Shown: piece after piece, positions 17,394-25,745 of the stretch
Numbering within the stretch: position 1 is the stretch's first letter
Layout of the letters: each line of letters starts with the position of its first letter
DNA from: Pseudacidovorax sp.
GTDB taxonomy: Bacteria; Pseudomonadota; Gammaproteobacteria; Burkholderiales; Burkholderiaceae_C
DNA: 64,000 nucleotides
Direction: 5' to 3'
NCBI RefSeq assembly: GCF_017991995.1
Contig: NZ_JAGOPN010000010.1
Coordinates: 1-64,000 of the forward strand
Notes under the pieces: generated by a model
Databases searched by the model: none
What the model was told of the DNA's origin: nothing
What the model saw: only the letters and a program-made list of their open reading frames with translations
Made by a program: the position numbers and the translations under genes

Positions 17394-18013
17394 TGCTTGG
17401 CAGGCGCGTAGAAGGCGCGAACGGCATCGATCAGCCGCACGCGCTCGAACTCGGGATGCAGGCGGTAGCGCAGCAGGTATTCGCCGACGAACAGCGCACC
17501 GACGCCGATGGGCGTGACCACGTTGGAGAACAGTGACCAGTCCTCGAACGGCCGCAGCAGGTAGACAGCCAGCGACAGCACGCAGACCGCGCAGAAGTAC
17601 ACGGTCCATACGGCCGTCACGCGCGCCGTGTAGTGCCGCATGTCGGGCGTGAGCATATGGATGCGCTGCGCGAACTGCCCGATCAGCGAAAGCTGCCCCG
17701 CGCGCAGCGTGCCGCCGAACCAGCCGGCCAGCAGCGCGTTGATGCCCACGTGCTGCAGCACATAGAGCGGATTGGGATCGCCGGCATGGCCGCTCATGAC
17801 CAGGGCCAGCCCGGCCAGGCCCAGCACGCCCACCAGGACCAGGCCGGCACGCCCCAGGTGCTGCCCCGCCAGACCCATGCCGGTGAGCCACAGCGGCACC
17901 AGCAGCACGACCACGGCCCAGGGCTCGGCCGCGTGGTAGACCATCATCCAGTGCGAGGCGCCGGCATAGGCCACGCCCACCAGCAGCATCAGCGCAATGC
18001 GCCAGGCGGGCAT
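17390..18013 (-). CDS. COG4648-type membrane protein of polyene-like clusters
   Basis: A 207-residue integral membrane protein with about five hydrophobic segments (for example WAVVVLLVPLWLTGMGLAG and AGLVLVGVLGLAGLALVMS) and a basic C-terminal tail. The segment HVGINALLAGWFGGTL with GQLSLIGQFAQRIH is the conserved core of a family of unknown function almost always found next to an ACP and an AMP-ligase in aryl-polyene-type clusters. It starts five bases after the ACP gene and overlaps the ligase start by ATGA. Confidence 0.75.
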   Translation of the reverse strand: MPAWRIALMLLVGVAYAGASHWMMVYHAAEPWAVVVLLVPLWLTGMGLAGQHLGRAGLVLVGVLGLAGLALVMSGHAGDPNPLYVLQHVGINALLAGWFGGTLRAGQLSLIGQFAQRIHMLTPDMRHYTARVTAVWTVYFCAVCVLSLAVYLLRPFEDWSLFSNVVTPIGVGALFVGEYLLRYRLHPEFERVRLIDAVRAFYAPAKQ

Positions 18014-18018
18014 GCCCC

Positions 18019-18300
18019 TTACCCGGCCTTGTTGGCGGCGACGTGGGCCGCCAGCGCGCGCAGCGAGGCAAAGATCTGCTGGTTGCGCTCGTCGTCCGAG
18101 CGCAGCTGGAAGCCGTAGCGACGCGAGATCTCCAGCGCCACTTCAAGGATGTCGATGGAGTCCAGGCCCAGGCCGTCGCCGTACAGGGGCGCCTCGGGGT
18201 CGATGGACTCGGGGGCCACTTCGAGATTGAGGGCGCTCACCAGCAGTTCGGCCAGCTCGTTCTCGAGCGGAGTGCGGTCAAAAGAGGTGGTCGAGGACAA
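18019..18300 (-). CDS. Acyl carrier protein
   Basis: A 93-residue acidic four-helix protein with GLGLDSIDILEV; Ser48 would carry the phosphopantetheine arm. I chose the TTG at 18300 because GGGAG lies six bases ahead and homologous ACPs start close to this point. A GTG at 18339 would give 106 residues but has no clear ribosome site. It is the first gene of the leftward operon and would carry the growing polyene chain for the ligase, dehydratases and reductase downstream. Confidence 0.82.
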   Translation of the reverse strand: MSSTTSFDRTPLENELAELLVSALNLEVAPESIDPEAPLYGDGLGLDSIDILEVALEISRRYGFQLRSDDERNQQIFASLRALAAHVAANKAG

Positions 18301-18362
18301 GAGGGGCTCCCGGATGTGTAGAGATGAACCGTCGGCCACAGCCCGTACGGCAAAAGAGAAAA

Positions 18363-18368
18363 ATTATA
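18363..18368 (-). promoter_or_regulatory. Perfect -10 box for the leftward polyene-like operon
   Basis: TATAAT on the minus strand at 18368-18363 lies in a short AT-rich patch between the divergent ACP and HerA-like genes. The -35 region is poor (TGGCCA-like), so a different sigma factor or an activator may be used. Confidence 0.5.
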
Positions 18369-18475
18369 GGAGTCGCCCCGATGGCCATGGCCACGGCCGG
18401 CGCGGCCGCGACACCCTGGCGCAGCCCTCCCCTTCGGTAGACTGCCGCGGTTTTTCGCCCTGATCCGGGAGTCTT

Positions 18476-20023
18476 ATGGCCGATCCTCTGCTGCTGGCGC
18501 GCCACGGCGCCATCCAATGCTTCCTGCTGCCCGCCCTGGCCAATCGCCATGGCCTGATCACCGGGGCCACGGGCACCGGCAAGACCGTCACGCTGCAGAC
18601 CCTGGCCGAGCGCCTGTCGGGCATCGGCGTGCCCGTCTTCATGGCCGACGTGAAGGGCGACCTGAGCGGCATCAGCCAGCCCGGCCGCATCGGCGAGCGG
18701 ATGGCTGCCACGCTCAAGGAGCGCGGCATCGAGCTGCCCACGCCGCAGGCCTGCCCCGTGGCGCTGTGGGACGTCTTCGGCGAGCAGGGACATCCGGTAC
18801 GGGCCACCATCTCCGACATGGGGCCGCTGCTGCTGGGCCGAATGCTGGACCTCAACGAGACCCAGGCCGGCGTGCTCAACCTGGTGTTCAAGATCGCCGA
18901 CGACAGCGGCCTGCTGCTGCTCGACCTGAAGGACCTGCGGGCCATGCTGGCCCATGTGGGCGAGAACGCCAAGCAGTACACCACCAGCTACGGCAACATC
19001 AGCGCCGCCAGTGTGGGGGCCATCCAGCGCGGGCTGCTGGCCATCGAATCGCAGGGCGGCGACCGCTTCTTCGGCGAGCCGATGCTGGACATCCAGGACT
19101 TCATGCAGACGGTGGACGGCCGCGGCGTGGTCAACATCCTCGCGGCCGACAAGCTGATGAATGCGCCGCGCCTGTACGCCACCTTCCTGCTGTGGATGCT
19201 GTCGGAGCTGTTCGAGCAGTTGCCCGAGGTGGGCGACCTGGACAAGCCCAAGCTGGCCTTCTTCTTCGACGAGGCCCACCTGCTGTTCAAGGACGCGCCC
19301 AAGGCGCTAGTCGAGCGCATCGAACTGGTGGTGCGGCTGGTGCGCTCCAAGGGCGTGGGCGTGTACTTCGTGACGCAGAACCCGCTGGACATCCCGGACT
19401 CGGTGCTGGCCCAGCTCGGCAACCGGGTCCAGCACGCGCTGCGCGCCTTCACGCCGCGCGACCAGAAGGCCGTGCAGTCCGCCGCCAGCACCATGCGCCC
19501 CAAGCCGGGCCTGGACATCGGCCAGGCCATCACCGAACTGGCCGTCGGCGAGGCCTTGGTCAGCCTGCTGGATGAAAAGGGCCGGCCCGGCATCACCGAG
19601 CGGGTGTTCGTGCTGCCGCCCGCGGGCCAGATCGGGCCGGTGTCGCCGGAGCAGCGCCGCACGCTCATGAGCGGCTCGCTGGTGGCCGGCGTTTACGAGC
19701 AGGCGGTGGACCGCGAATCGGCCTACGAGAAGCTCAAGGGCCGCGCCGCGTCGGCACCGGACGCGCCGGCGACGGCCCGGCCCGACGGGACCGGCCCCGG
19801 CAGCGCTGCGGGCACGGGGGCAGGCGGAGGCAATGCAGGCCAGGCCGAGGGAAGCTTCCTGGACGATCTGCTCTTCGGGACGACCGGGCCGCGAGGCGGG
19901 CGCAAGGACGGTCTGGTGCAGACGCTGGCCAAGTCGGCGGTGCGCACGGTGGGCACCAATGTGGGCAAGGAAATCCTGCGCGGCGTGCTCGGCGGCATCT
20001 TCGGCGCCAAGAGCCGGCGCTGA
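18476..20023 (+). CDS. HerA-like ATPase of the DUF853 family (YjgR-like)
   Basis: A 515-residue cytosolic ATPase. GATGTGKT at residues 30-37 is the Walker A loop, LAFFFDEAH is Walker B with the catalytic Glu, and [38 protein letters not shown] holds sensor and arginine-finger regions of the HerA/FtsK group. A Gly/Ala-rich linker near residues 425-460 precedes a basic C-terminal tail. The function of these widespread proteins is not established. It diverges from the polyene-like operon and stands alone. Confidence 0.85.
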   Translation: MADPLLLARHGAIQCFLLPALANRHGLITGATGTGKTVTLQTLAERLSGIGVPVFMADVKGDLSGISQPGRIGERMAATLKERGIELPTPQACPVALWDVFGEQGHPVRATISDMGPLLLGRMLDLNETQAGVLNLVFKIADDSGLLLLDLKDLRAMLAHVGENAKQYTTSYGNISAASVGAIQRGLLAIESQGGDRFFGEPMLDIQDFMQTVDGRGVVNILAADKLMNAPRLYATFLLWMLSELFEQLPEVGDLDKPKLAFFFDEAHLLFKDAPKALVERIELVVRLVRSKGVGVYFVTQNPLDIPDSVLAQLGNRVQHALRAFTPRDQKAVQSAASTMRPKPGLDIGQAITELAVGEALVSLLDEKGRPGITERVFVLPPAGQIGPVSPEQRRTLMSGSLVAGVYEQAVDRESAYEKLKGRAASAPDAPATARPDGTGPGSAAGTGAGGGNAGQAEGSFLDDLLFGTTGPRGGRKDGLVQTLAKSAVRTVGTNVGKEILRGVLGGIFGAKSRR

Positions 20024-20125
20024 GACTGCCACCGCAGCCTGCAGGGGCGCCGCCGCGTCACTGGCGCGGCAGCGCGCGGGCAAGGGACCGGCGCCCAACG
20101 CCAGCCCCTGCGGCGGCAGACGACC

Positions 20126-20245
20126 TCAGTAGGTCGGATAGCGCACGGCGTCTTCTTCGGCGTAGCGGCTGCGGCCGACCATGAAGCCGACCAGAACGGT
20201 GCCGCACACCACGCCCAACATGAATCCTGCAATGACCATCAACAT
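20126..20245 (-). CDS. Tiny single-span membrane protein, 39 aa
   Basis: MLMVIAGFMLGVVCGTVLVGFMVGR is one membrane helix, followed by a charged cytosolic tail ending RYPTY. GGAGA stands about seven bases before the ATG. The Gly-rich helix resembles small DUF3789-type proteins of unknown function. It lies between the HerA-like and chromate transporter genes on the opposite strand. Confidence 0.55.
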   Translation of the reverse strand: MLMVIAGFMLGVVCGTVLVGFMVGRSRYAEEDAVRYPTY

Positions 20246-20472
20246 GGCGCGTCTCCATTCGTTGTGAGGGAAGCCCTGGCGGCCGCCGTCGGACGCTCGC
20301 CGTGCTTCCTGACTGTGACGATACCGTGATCGTCCCTGCGCAGCGATGGGAGTTAACCCAGTGTTAGCAACTCCGACATGCCCGTCGGCCAAGGCCGCGC
20401 AGACGGGTCGGCGGCCACGCGCGGCTCGCCGATCTGGCGGTTCAGTCCGCCGTCATCGCGCAATGGGATGAT

Positions 20473-21846
20473 GTGGAAGCGCTCCCTGTGCGGCCCATGC
20501 TCCCCTCCCCCAACACACCCTCCAAGCCTTCGCCGATCAGCTTCGGCCGCGCCCTGCTCTTCTGGCTCAAGCTGGGCTTCATCAGCTTCGGGGGGCCGGC
20601 CGGTCAGATCGCCATCATGCATGCCGAATTGGTGGAGCGCCGGCACTGGATCAGCGAGCGCCGCTTTCTGCATGCCCTCAACTACTGCATGCTGCTCCCC
20701 GGCCCCGAGGCACAGCAGCTGGCCACCTACCTGGGCTGGCTGATGCATCGCACCTGGGGCGGGATCGCGGCAGGCCTGCTGTTCGTGCTGCCTTCGCTGG
20801 TGCTGCTGATCGGACTGTCATGGGTGTACATGGCCTTCGGGCAGCAGCCGCTCGTCACCGCGATGTTCCACGGCATCAAGCCGGCGGTCACCGCCATCGT
20901 GCTGCAGGCGGGCTGGCGCCTGGCGGGCCGTGCGCTGCACAGCCGCCCGCTGATGGGCATCGCCGCGGCGGCCTTCATCGCGATGGCCGTGCTGCACCTG
21001 CCCTTCGTACTCGTGCTGACGCTCGCGGCACTGGCCGGGCATTGGGGCGGCCGGCGCTGGCCCGGGACTTTTCGAGGCCGGGGGGCCCATGCGGCTGCGG
21101 CGTCCGGCGATGTGCCGGGTCCCGCCGCCTGGATCGACGACCACAGCCCGCCCCCGGCGCACGCACGCTTCTCGCGCGGCCGGATGGTCCGCGTCGTGGC
21201 GGTGTGCGTCGCCCTCTGGAGTGCGGGCATGGCCGCCGCCATCGCCATTGGCGGAGTGCAGGGCACCCTGGCGCGCATGGGCTGGTTCTTCACCAAGGCG
21301 GCCTTCATGACCTTCGGCGGCGCTTACGCCGTCCTGCCCTATGTGTACCAGGCGGCCGTCGAGCACTACCACTGGCTCTCGGGCCCGCAGATGATCGACG
21401 GGTTGGCGCTGGGAGAGACCACGCCCGGCCCGTTGATCATGGTGGTGGCGTTCGTGGGCTTCGTGGGGGGCTGGAACCAGCTGGCACTGGGCCCGGACCT
21501 GCCTTTCCTGGGCGGCGCAGTGGCAGCGGTGGCCGTGAGCTTCTTCACCTTCCTGCCGTCGTTCCTGTTCATCCTGGCAGGTGGCCCGCTGGTGGAATCG
21601 ACCCGCGACCGCCTGGGGCTGGCCGCGCCCATGGCGGCGATCACGGCTGCGGTCGTGGGCGTGATCGCGCAGTTGGCCCTGTTCTTTGCCGGCCATGTGC
21701 TGTGGCCCGAGGGACATGGCTTCGATACCGGGGCTGCGGTGCTGATGGTGCTCGCCGCCTTTGCGCTGATCCGGTTGAAGTGGGGCGTGATGCCGGTTCT
21801 GGCGGCAAGCGCGGCGGCAGGACTGGCGCTGCAGGTGCTGGCCTGA
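20473..21846 (+). CDS. chrA: Chromate transporter, ChrA family (long two-domain form)
   Basis: A 457-residue inner-membrane protein with two homologous halves joined by a hydrophilic linker at about residues 200-240. Each half has the family signature: FWLKLGFISFGGPAGQIAIMH with LLPGPEAQQLATYLGWL in the first, FFTKAAFMTFGGAYAVLPYV with LALGETTPGPLIMVVAFVGF in the second. ChrA proteins export chromate. The GTG at 20473 follows GGGATG; an ATG at 20497 is possible and would remove eight residues. No chrB regulator is nearby. Confidence 0.88.
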   Translation: MEALPVRPMLPSPNTPSKPSPISFGRALLFWLKLGFISFGGPAGQIAIMHAELVERRHWISERRFLHALNYCMLLPGPEAQQLATYLGWLMHRTWGGIAAGLLFVLPSLVLLIGLSWVYMAFGQQPLVTAMFHGIKPAVTAIVLQAGWRLAGRALHSRPLMGIAAAAFIAMAVLHLPFVLVLTLAALAGHWGGRRWPGTFRGRGAHAAAASGDVPGPAAWIDDHSPPPAHARFSRGRMVRVVAVCVALWSAGMAAAIAIGGVQGTLARMGWFFTKAAFMTFGGAYAVLPYVYQAAVEHYHWLSGPQMIDGLALGETTPGPLIMVVAFVGFVGGWNQLALGPDLPFLGGAVAAVAVSFFTFLPSFLFILAGGPLVESTRDRLGLAAPMAAITAAVVGVIAQLALFFAGHVLWPEGHGFDTGAAVLMVLAAFALIRLKWGVMPVLAASAAAGLALQVLA

Positions 21847-21915
21847 GCAGACGGCAACGCGGGCGATCTGATCGACGAGGGCGACCGTACAATCCTCGCC
21901 CGCCGCTCCAAAGCA

Positions 21916-21940
21916 GAAAGCCCGCACTGGGCGGGCTTTC
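21916..21940 (-). terminator. Hairpin terminator, probably the ancestral tRNA-Asn terminator
   Basis: GAAAGCCCGC and GCGGGCTTTC are perfect ten-base arms around ACTGG. On the minus strand it is followed by TGCTTTGG. It lies 35 bases from the left attachment repeat, where the tRNA-Asn end would have been before the island entered, so it most likely once ended that tRNA. It can also serve chrA, which ends at 21846. Confidence 0.7.
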
Positions 21941-21974
21941 TGAGCAGCTTGGTGACGACCACCAAGTGCTTCGT

Positions 21975-21983
21975 TTGGCTCCC
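21975..21983. repeat. Left attachment repeat (attL) of the tRNA-Asn island
   Basis: TTGGCTCCC here repeats the 3' end of the tRNA-Asn gene at 34483-34491 in the same orientation. The chromosomal-looking terminator lies just to the left, and AT-rich foreign sequence to the right. The match is only nine bases, which is acceptable for a serine recombinase but is not proof alone. Confidence 0.65.
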
Positions 21984-22289
21984 AAGACAGTTGTCACTAC
22001 GAACAGCCCAAATCAGCCTTAAGCTTCCGGCAGCTTTAATACGCCAGCCAAAGTCGCGCATTGACGTCGAAGTATCGCTCCGGCCAAATTGAGCGCTCTG
22101 CAAGCTCCGCTACTGATGACAACCCTTGGCACTCCTTCGCCTCGCATTGGGCCGGGAAAGCTTGCTGTACGCCTGCCGTGCGCCCGCACGCTGTATTCGG
22201 CTGACCTAACCCTGGCCCTTATCACTCTACCGCTTTGTGGCTGAGATTTCTTCTCGGTCCTCGCAAATGCCATTCAATCCAGAGTCTGT
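21984..22289. other. Gene-free left end of the island
   Basis: No convincing reading frame. The segment moves from mid-GC to AT-rich composition and contains several TAA/TGA codons in each frame. With 21847-21983 it makes a 443-base gap after the chromate transporter holding only the terminator hairpin and the attL repeat. Confidence 0.6.
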
Positions 22290-23048
22290 TTACAGACCTT
22301 CGGGCGTTCCATTTGAACTGATAGGATAAGCTCCAGACAATACTTGATGCTCAACATTTCCGTTGACGGTGACACGATTTACAAAGCACTGCTCGCCGTT
22401 TACTTCTCTAAACCTGAGCTCTTGTACCCACTCGCCATTTCTGGCGGTGAAGAAAATGTTGACGTCTTGAGATTGAGGCGTATGCAAGACAACACTAAAC
22501 TGCCCCAAAGCAAATCCGGGCGTCAGATCTCCAACCTTAACATGACGATCTGAATCAGGTAAATGACCGCCAGACTTTAGCAAAGTATTAAAATGATATA
22601 AGTCGGTCACTCGAGCAACAACATTAAAAAGAGGGAACTCGCCGACATGAATTGCAGTAAGATATAGTGTTGCGCCCACTTTCATAACTGAGAAGTAGCA
22701 ATAACTATCTCCTCCTGTGGAGTAGTTAATTAGTTTTTTTGCATGCAACTCTAACTGCTGCACAGAGTCAGCAACTTTTTGTTCTATAGTTTTTAGATTT
22801 TGTTCGACAGACGCTTGCTTTTTCACCCTAAATACCTGCGCTGTTAACCAACTAAAAAAGAAGAACGTTGGCCCAAAAAGTTGTAAAAAGCCAGTCACTG
22901 AAAATTCGGCGTTCCATTTTGAAAAAGTCGTCCAAGCTGCCGCTGCGCCGAACGGAATGTAGAATTCCTTAAAAAGCTGCTTTGCAGTCAAAAACTTCGG
23001 TGAATTCTTAATGCCCTTGAAGAGCACTCTAGTACTATTGACTCTCAT
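22290..23048 (-). CDS. Membrane-anchored protein of unknown function, island cargo
   Basis: Not recognised. A 252-residue protein: two hydrophobic segments at about residues 27-45 and 50-70 (the second is FLQLFGPTFFFFSWLTAQVF), a short coiled coil at 75-100 (VEQNLKTIEQKVADSVQQLE), then a soluble beta-rich domain of 150 residues. The ATG at 23048 follows GGAGG closely, which is better than the TTG at 23081. The DNA is visibly AT-rich; the line 22741-22800 has 22 G+C of 60. It follows the HEPN-motif gene on the same strand after 183 bases, so the two may work together, for instance as sensor and membrane effector. That idea is inference. Confidence 0.65.
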   Translation of the reverse strand: MRVNSTRVLFKGIKNSPKFLTAKQLFKEFYIPFGAAAAWTTFSKWNAEFSVTGFLQLFGPTFFFFSWLTAQVFRVKKQASVEQNLKTIEQKVADSVQQLELHAKKLINYSTGGDSYCYFSVMKVGATLYLTAIHVGEFPLFNVVARVTDLYHFNTLLKSGGHLPDSDRHVKVGDLTPGFALGQFSVVLHTPQSQDVNIFFTARNGEWVQELRFREVNGEQCFVNRVTVNGNVEHQVLSGAYPISSNGTPEGL

Positions 23049-23231
23049 AAATCCCTCCAAGGAAACCGTCTCTACGAACAAAAATCATTCGCCGAAATTC
23101 ACAGTTTAATTAGTACAACCGCCCCTCTCTCTCTTCAAATCAGGGGCCGGTGAAAGGGAACATTGGCCATAAATGCAGACCGACTGGATTCATGCGACGC
23201 TAGAGGAGTGACATGGCCCATTGTTCACCCA

Positions 23232-24530
23232 TCAACTTTCGTCCGCGTCATCGTCAAGATAATCATCAAGCTCTGTTTCCTTTATTTTTTCTAGAATGAT
23301 GCTTGCTGGTAGCTCAGGTCTTCCGCTATCTTTTATTTTCTGCAAAAGTGGCTTAAGGCTAAAGCTGCCGGTTATTTCCGAATTCGCAGCCATACCAATC
23401 AATAATCTTCCAATTTGATTTATATTTAATTCAGGCACCAAGTCGGTAATCACCTTTGCACCAGAATTGGCACTCTCAAAAGATCTCGACCGCAGGTAAA
23501 GGTCAATTGCCTTATCAATAATAGCCGGCGGCGTCACCAAAAATAGGGCACTTTTTATCTCTGTCAATGTTAGTTTTTGCACACGAACTTTAGCGGCGTC
23601 TGCAAGAGGCCGGAAGGTCAGCAGAAAAGATAAATCTTCGATTGCCTCTGCTGGTAATGCTGACACAAATTCATTTAGTCGAATGTTGACATCTTGCTCC
23701 AAGTATGGCCAGCAGTCTGGAATTTCCGCGATGAGATCTACCATACGTTGCAACTCTGTCGCGGCAAGATCCCTGCCCATTTGACTAAGCTTCTCCCTGA
23801 AAACAGCCTCAACCACAGGGAAATGGAGTTTGAAGACGACGCCGAGCGTCCTACGTGCAATAAGCTTCTTCCTATAGTCTACATCTTCCTCTGTTAAACA
23901 CCGCTTTAACAGCGCCGTCGCGAAGTTACGGGTCAATGATTCGCGCGGCTTCCGCAATATTCCAGTAGACAAGAGCGCTTCAATTTTTTCAACGCTGCTG
24001 GGGAAAATTTCCGAATCCACATCGCGTAGTAGCCGCGTCAAAGCATACCTCCCTTGCGCAGGGGGATGTTGAAGTAGATGCGACACCGCCGAATGGATAT
24101 GCGTTCGAGCAAGTTCCGCGGAAGGCGTATACATTTCGTCCTCTCCGACTAAAGAGGGGTGTGCGCAGCGGTTCCGATCCGCGTAAATTCGCTCGAGATC
24201 CACGGATTCGAGTGGCGAAATAAGTTCGAACTTTTCGCGAGCAACTTCCAACAGACTCTTCTCAAACCTTAGCGCGCCAGCCACATCCCCTTGCTGAGTA
24301 ATGCCGCTCAGCAAAGAAATTTGCTGCTCCGCTTCTTTGTCTCCGGCAATCGAAAGCTCGCGAAATTTGTCGATTATGTCAAAGCACACGGCAATCCAAG
24401 TTGCCACAATCGCAGATCGGTATGCACCTGATTTGTAGCTCGCAATCGCTTCAGAGATATAGCTTTTCGCCTTCTCATCTCGGCATTTCAAATAAAGCTC
24501 GTCAAGATCTGAAAGGGCACCGTGTCTCAT
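23232..24530 (-). CDS. HEPN-motif protein of unknown function, island cargo
   Basis: A 432-residue protein not assigned to a named family. The N-terminal 140 residues are helical and contain IYADRNRCAHPSLV; Arg119 and His124 form the Rx4H signature of HEPN RNases. Before it runs the usual HEPN helix pair (YKSGAYRSAIVATWIAVCFDIIDKF). The remaining 300 residues look like helical repeats and end in an acidic DDYLDDDADES tail. HEPN proteins are often toxins or defence nucleases. The ATG at 24530 follows AGGTGG and is preferred over the GTG at 24539. Codon use is AT-rich compared with the island genes to the right, which suggests separate acquisition. Confidence 0.7.
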   Translation of the reverse strand: MRHGALSDLDELYLKCRDEKAKSYISEAIASYKSGAYRSAIVATWIAVCFDIIDKFRELSIAGDKEAEQQISLLSGITQQGDVAGALRFEKSLLEVAREKFELISPLESVDLERIYADRNRCAHPSLVGEDEMYTPSAELARTHIHSAVSHLLQHPPAQGRYALTRLLRDVDSEIFPSSVEKIEALLSTGILRKPRESLTRNFATALLKRCLTEEDVDYRKKLIARRTLGVVFKLHFPVVEAVFREKLSQMGRDLAATELQRMVDLIAEIPDCWPYLEQDVNIRLNEFVSALPAEAIEDLSFLLTFRPLADAAKVRVQKLTLTEIKSALFLVTPPAIIDKAIDLYLRSRSFESANSGAKVITDLVPELNINQIGRLLIGMAANSEITGSFSLKPLLQKIKDSGRPELPASIILEKIKETELDDYLDDDADES

Positions 24531-24711
24531 AGCATCCACCTACCGGACTTCCTGCAGTACTAGCAGCGGTAATGGTAATCATCGGACGTTACTGCCTCTC
24601 TCGACCATCTGGCTCAATCCGCCCGTCGGGCTAGCCAGGATTGCGGTCCTGCATCCAGCCGGCAGCACGCTACCCGTACTGCCGTGGTTAGGCGCTCAGC
24701 GGGAGAAGCGA

Positions 24712-24975
24712 TTAGCTCAGCCGGTCGAGCCCGAATCTGTGGCGCAGCGCCGGCGCGAGCCAATAGGACCAGGCCCCTTTCGCCCAGGCAGCGGTGTACA
24801 GGATCGCCAGCGCGAACATGCCCCACTGGCCTGCGCTCCAGGTGGAGGCGAGGAAGAAGGGCTGGCTGACCAGCCCGAAAAGGCATGCCCACCGCGCCCA
24901 GCTGGGCCGGCGATCCTGCGACAGCCAGGCAGCGGCCGCGCCGCAGGCCAGGATCACGGCCTGATCAGCTCCCAC
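24712..24975 (-). CDS. Small membrane protein, 87 aa
   Basis: A GTG start at 24975 gives VGADQAVILACGAAAAWL, WACLFGLVSQPFFLASTW and WGMFALAILYTAAWAKGAW: three hydrophobic stretches separated by short charged turns, and a basic tail. Proteins of this kind are frequent in phages and integrative elements, with unknown function. The start overlaps the end of the 64-residue gene by 11 bases, so the two are probably cotranscribed leftwards from the LexA-like promoter region. Confidence 0.55.
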   Translation of the reverse strand: MGADQAVILACGAAAAWLSQDRRPSWARWACLFGLVSQPFFLASTWSAGQWGMFALAILYTAAWAKGAWSYWLAPALRHRFGLDRLS

Positions 24976-25159
24976 GAGCCGATTCCACTGGGGCAAGCCA
25001 GCGTGCCGCGGCCGCGGCCGGCGCGAGCTGACGCAGATCCGCGTCGTGCGCCAGTTCGCGCGCAGTCGCCTCCAGTTCGAGGGGATCGACAGAGCGCCAG
25101 TGCTGCTGGAGACGGTGGGCGCAAGCCGCAATCCAGAGTTCGTCGTCGTGGTGTTCCAT
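24965..25159 (-). CDS. Small hypothetical protein, 64 aa
   Basis: Not recognised. MEHHDDELWIAACAHRLQQHWRSVDPLELEATARELAHDADLRQLAPAAAAARWLAP is an acidic, helical protein without a signal or membrane segment. The frame is better than its shadows because it is compact, starts just beside a palindromic promoter region and overlaps the next gene in the same direction. No clear ribosome site is visible. Confidence 0.5.
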   Translation of the reverse strand: MEHHDDELWIAACAHRLQQHWRSVDPLELEATARELAHDADLRQLAPAAAAARWLAPVESARGS

Positions 25160-25177
25160 GAGCGCAGTCTAGCCATT

Positions 25178-25201
25178 AACACTGTATATTTCACCAGTGT
25201 T
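25178..25201. promoter_or_regulatory. LexA-like operator between divergent island genes
   Basis: AACACTG (25178-25184) and CAGTGTT (25195-25201) are perfect seven-base arms ten bases apart, so the core reads CTG-N10-CAG with an AT-rich centre TATATTTCAC. This is the layout of a LexA box, and it overlaps a TATATT -10 candidate. It lies between genes going left (25159) and right (25215). Induction by DNA damage is inference. Confidence 0.55.
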
Positions 25202-25214
25202 TTCGGAGATATTC

Positions 25215-25457
25215 ATGACATGGAACCAAAGCAGCGGCGTGCTCTGCAAGATGCTGGGACCGGAGGTGTCCGATGCGGCGCGGTTGCTGCCGACCCCCGG
25301 CCCTGACCAGCCGAAGACCGCAACGGTCGAGATGGACACAGCCCAAACGGGACGGGTGCGGGTGACGCTGGAATGCCGGCTCTGGAAGCATTACAAGATG
25401 CGCCACTGGGGCTGGCACGCCACCCACGCGGAGCGCATCGATGGCAAGGATCAATGA
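25215..25457 (+). CDS. Small hypothetical protein, 80 aa
   Basis: Not recognised. The ATG follows GGAG by six bases and comes 14 bases after the LexA-like palindrome, so it may be the first gene of a rightward operon reaching to the primase. The protein has a middle strand pair (TATVEMDTAQTGRVRVTLECRLW) and a His/Trp-rich end (HYKMRHWGWHATH). It overlaps the next gene by 17 bases. Confidence 0.55.
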   Translation: MTWNQSSGVLCKMLGPEVSDAARLLPTPGPDQPKTATVEMDTAQTGRVRVTLECRLWKHYKMRHWGWHATHAERIDGKDQ

Positions 25458-25683
25458 GCCCATGGCCGCGAGCGCCCTGGGCCACCCCACCCTATTGCGC
25501 GTGCCGGCCTGGTACAGCGAACGCATCCAGGACGAGATCGTGCTGCCTCTCCCTCCGGAGGAATACGACATCGAGCCCGGCGAGGGCATCAATGGGCGCT
25601 GGGTGGTGACCAGCAGCAGCGGCGCGGTCGTCTACAACGGCATCGGCCCGGTCGAGGTGGTGCGCTCACCCGCGCCGTTCTGA
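25441..25683 (+). CDS. Small hypothetical protein, 80 aa
   Basis: Not recognised. The start lies inside the preceding gene with GGAG about nine bases ahead. The chain is acidic in the middle (LPPEEYDIEPGEG) and ends with beta-strand-like sequence (GRWVVTSSSGAVVYNGIG). It is probably translated together with its neighbours; the methyltransferase gene begins 62 bases later. Confidence 0.5.
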   Translation: MARINEPMAASALGHPTLLRVPAWYSERIQDEIVLPLPPEEYDIEPGEGINGRWVVTSSSGAVVYNGIGPVEVVRSPAPF

Positions 25684-25745
25684 GCCATTCCAGGGCCGAC
25701 CGCCCCCCTTTTTTCGCCTTGCCTCGGTGCTCATGATGGCCGACC

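Noticed and set aside
18301-18339. The extra 13 codons at the front of the acyl carrier protein from a GTG start
   Set aside because: They lack a ribosome site and look unlike the ACP family; the TTG at 18300 has GGGAG in place. Kept as an alternative only.
21916-21940. Terminator assigned only to the chromate transporter
   Set aside because: It is 70 bases after chrA and might serve it, but its place relative to the attachment repeat and its downstream T-containing side on the minus strand fit the tRNA better.
24614-24892. A 92-codon minus-strand frame in the gap left of the small membrane gene
   Set aside because: It overlaps the small membrane protein gene in another frame and has no coding character.
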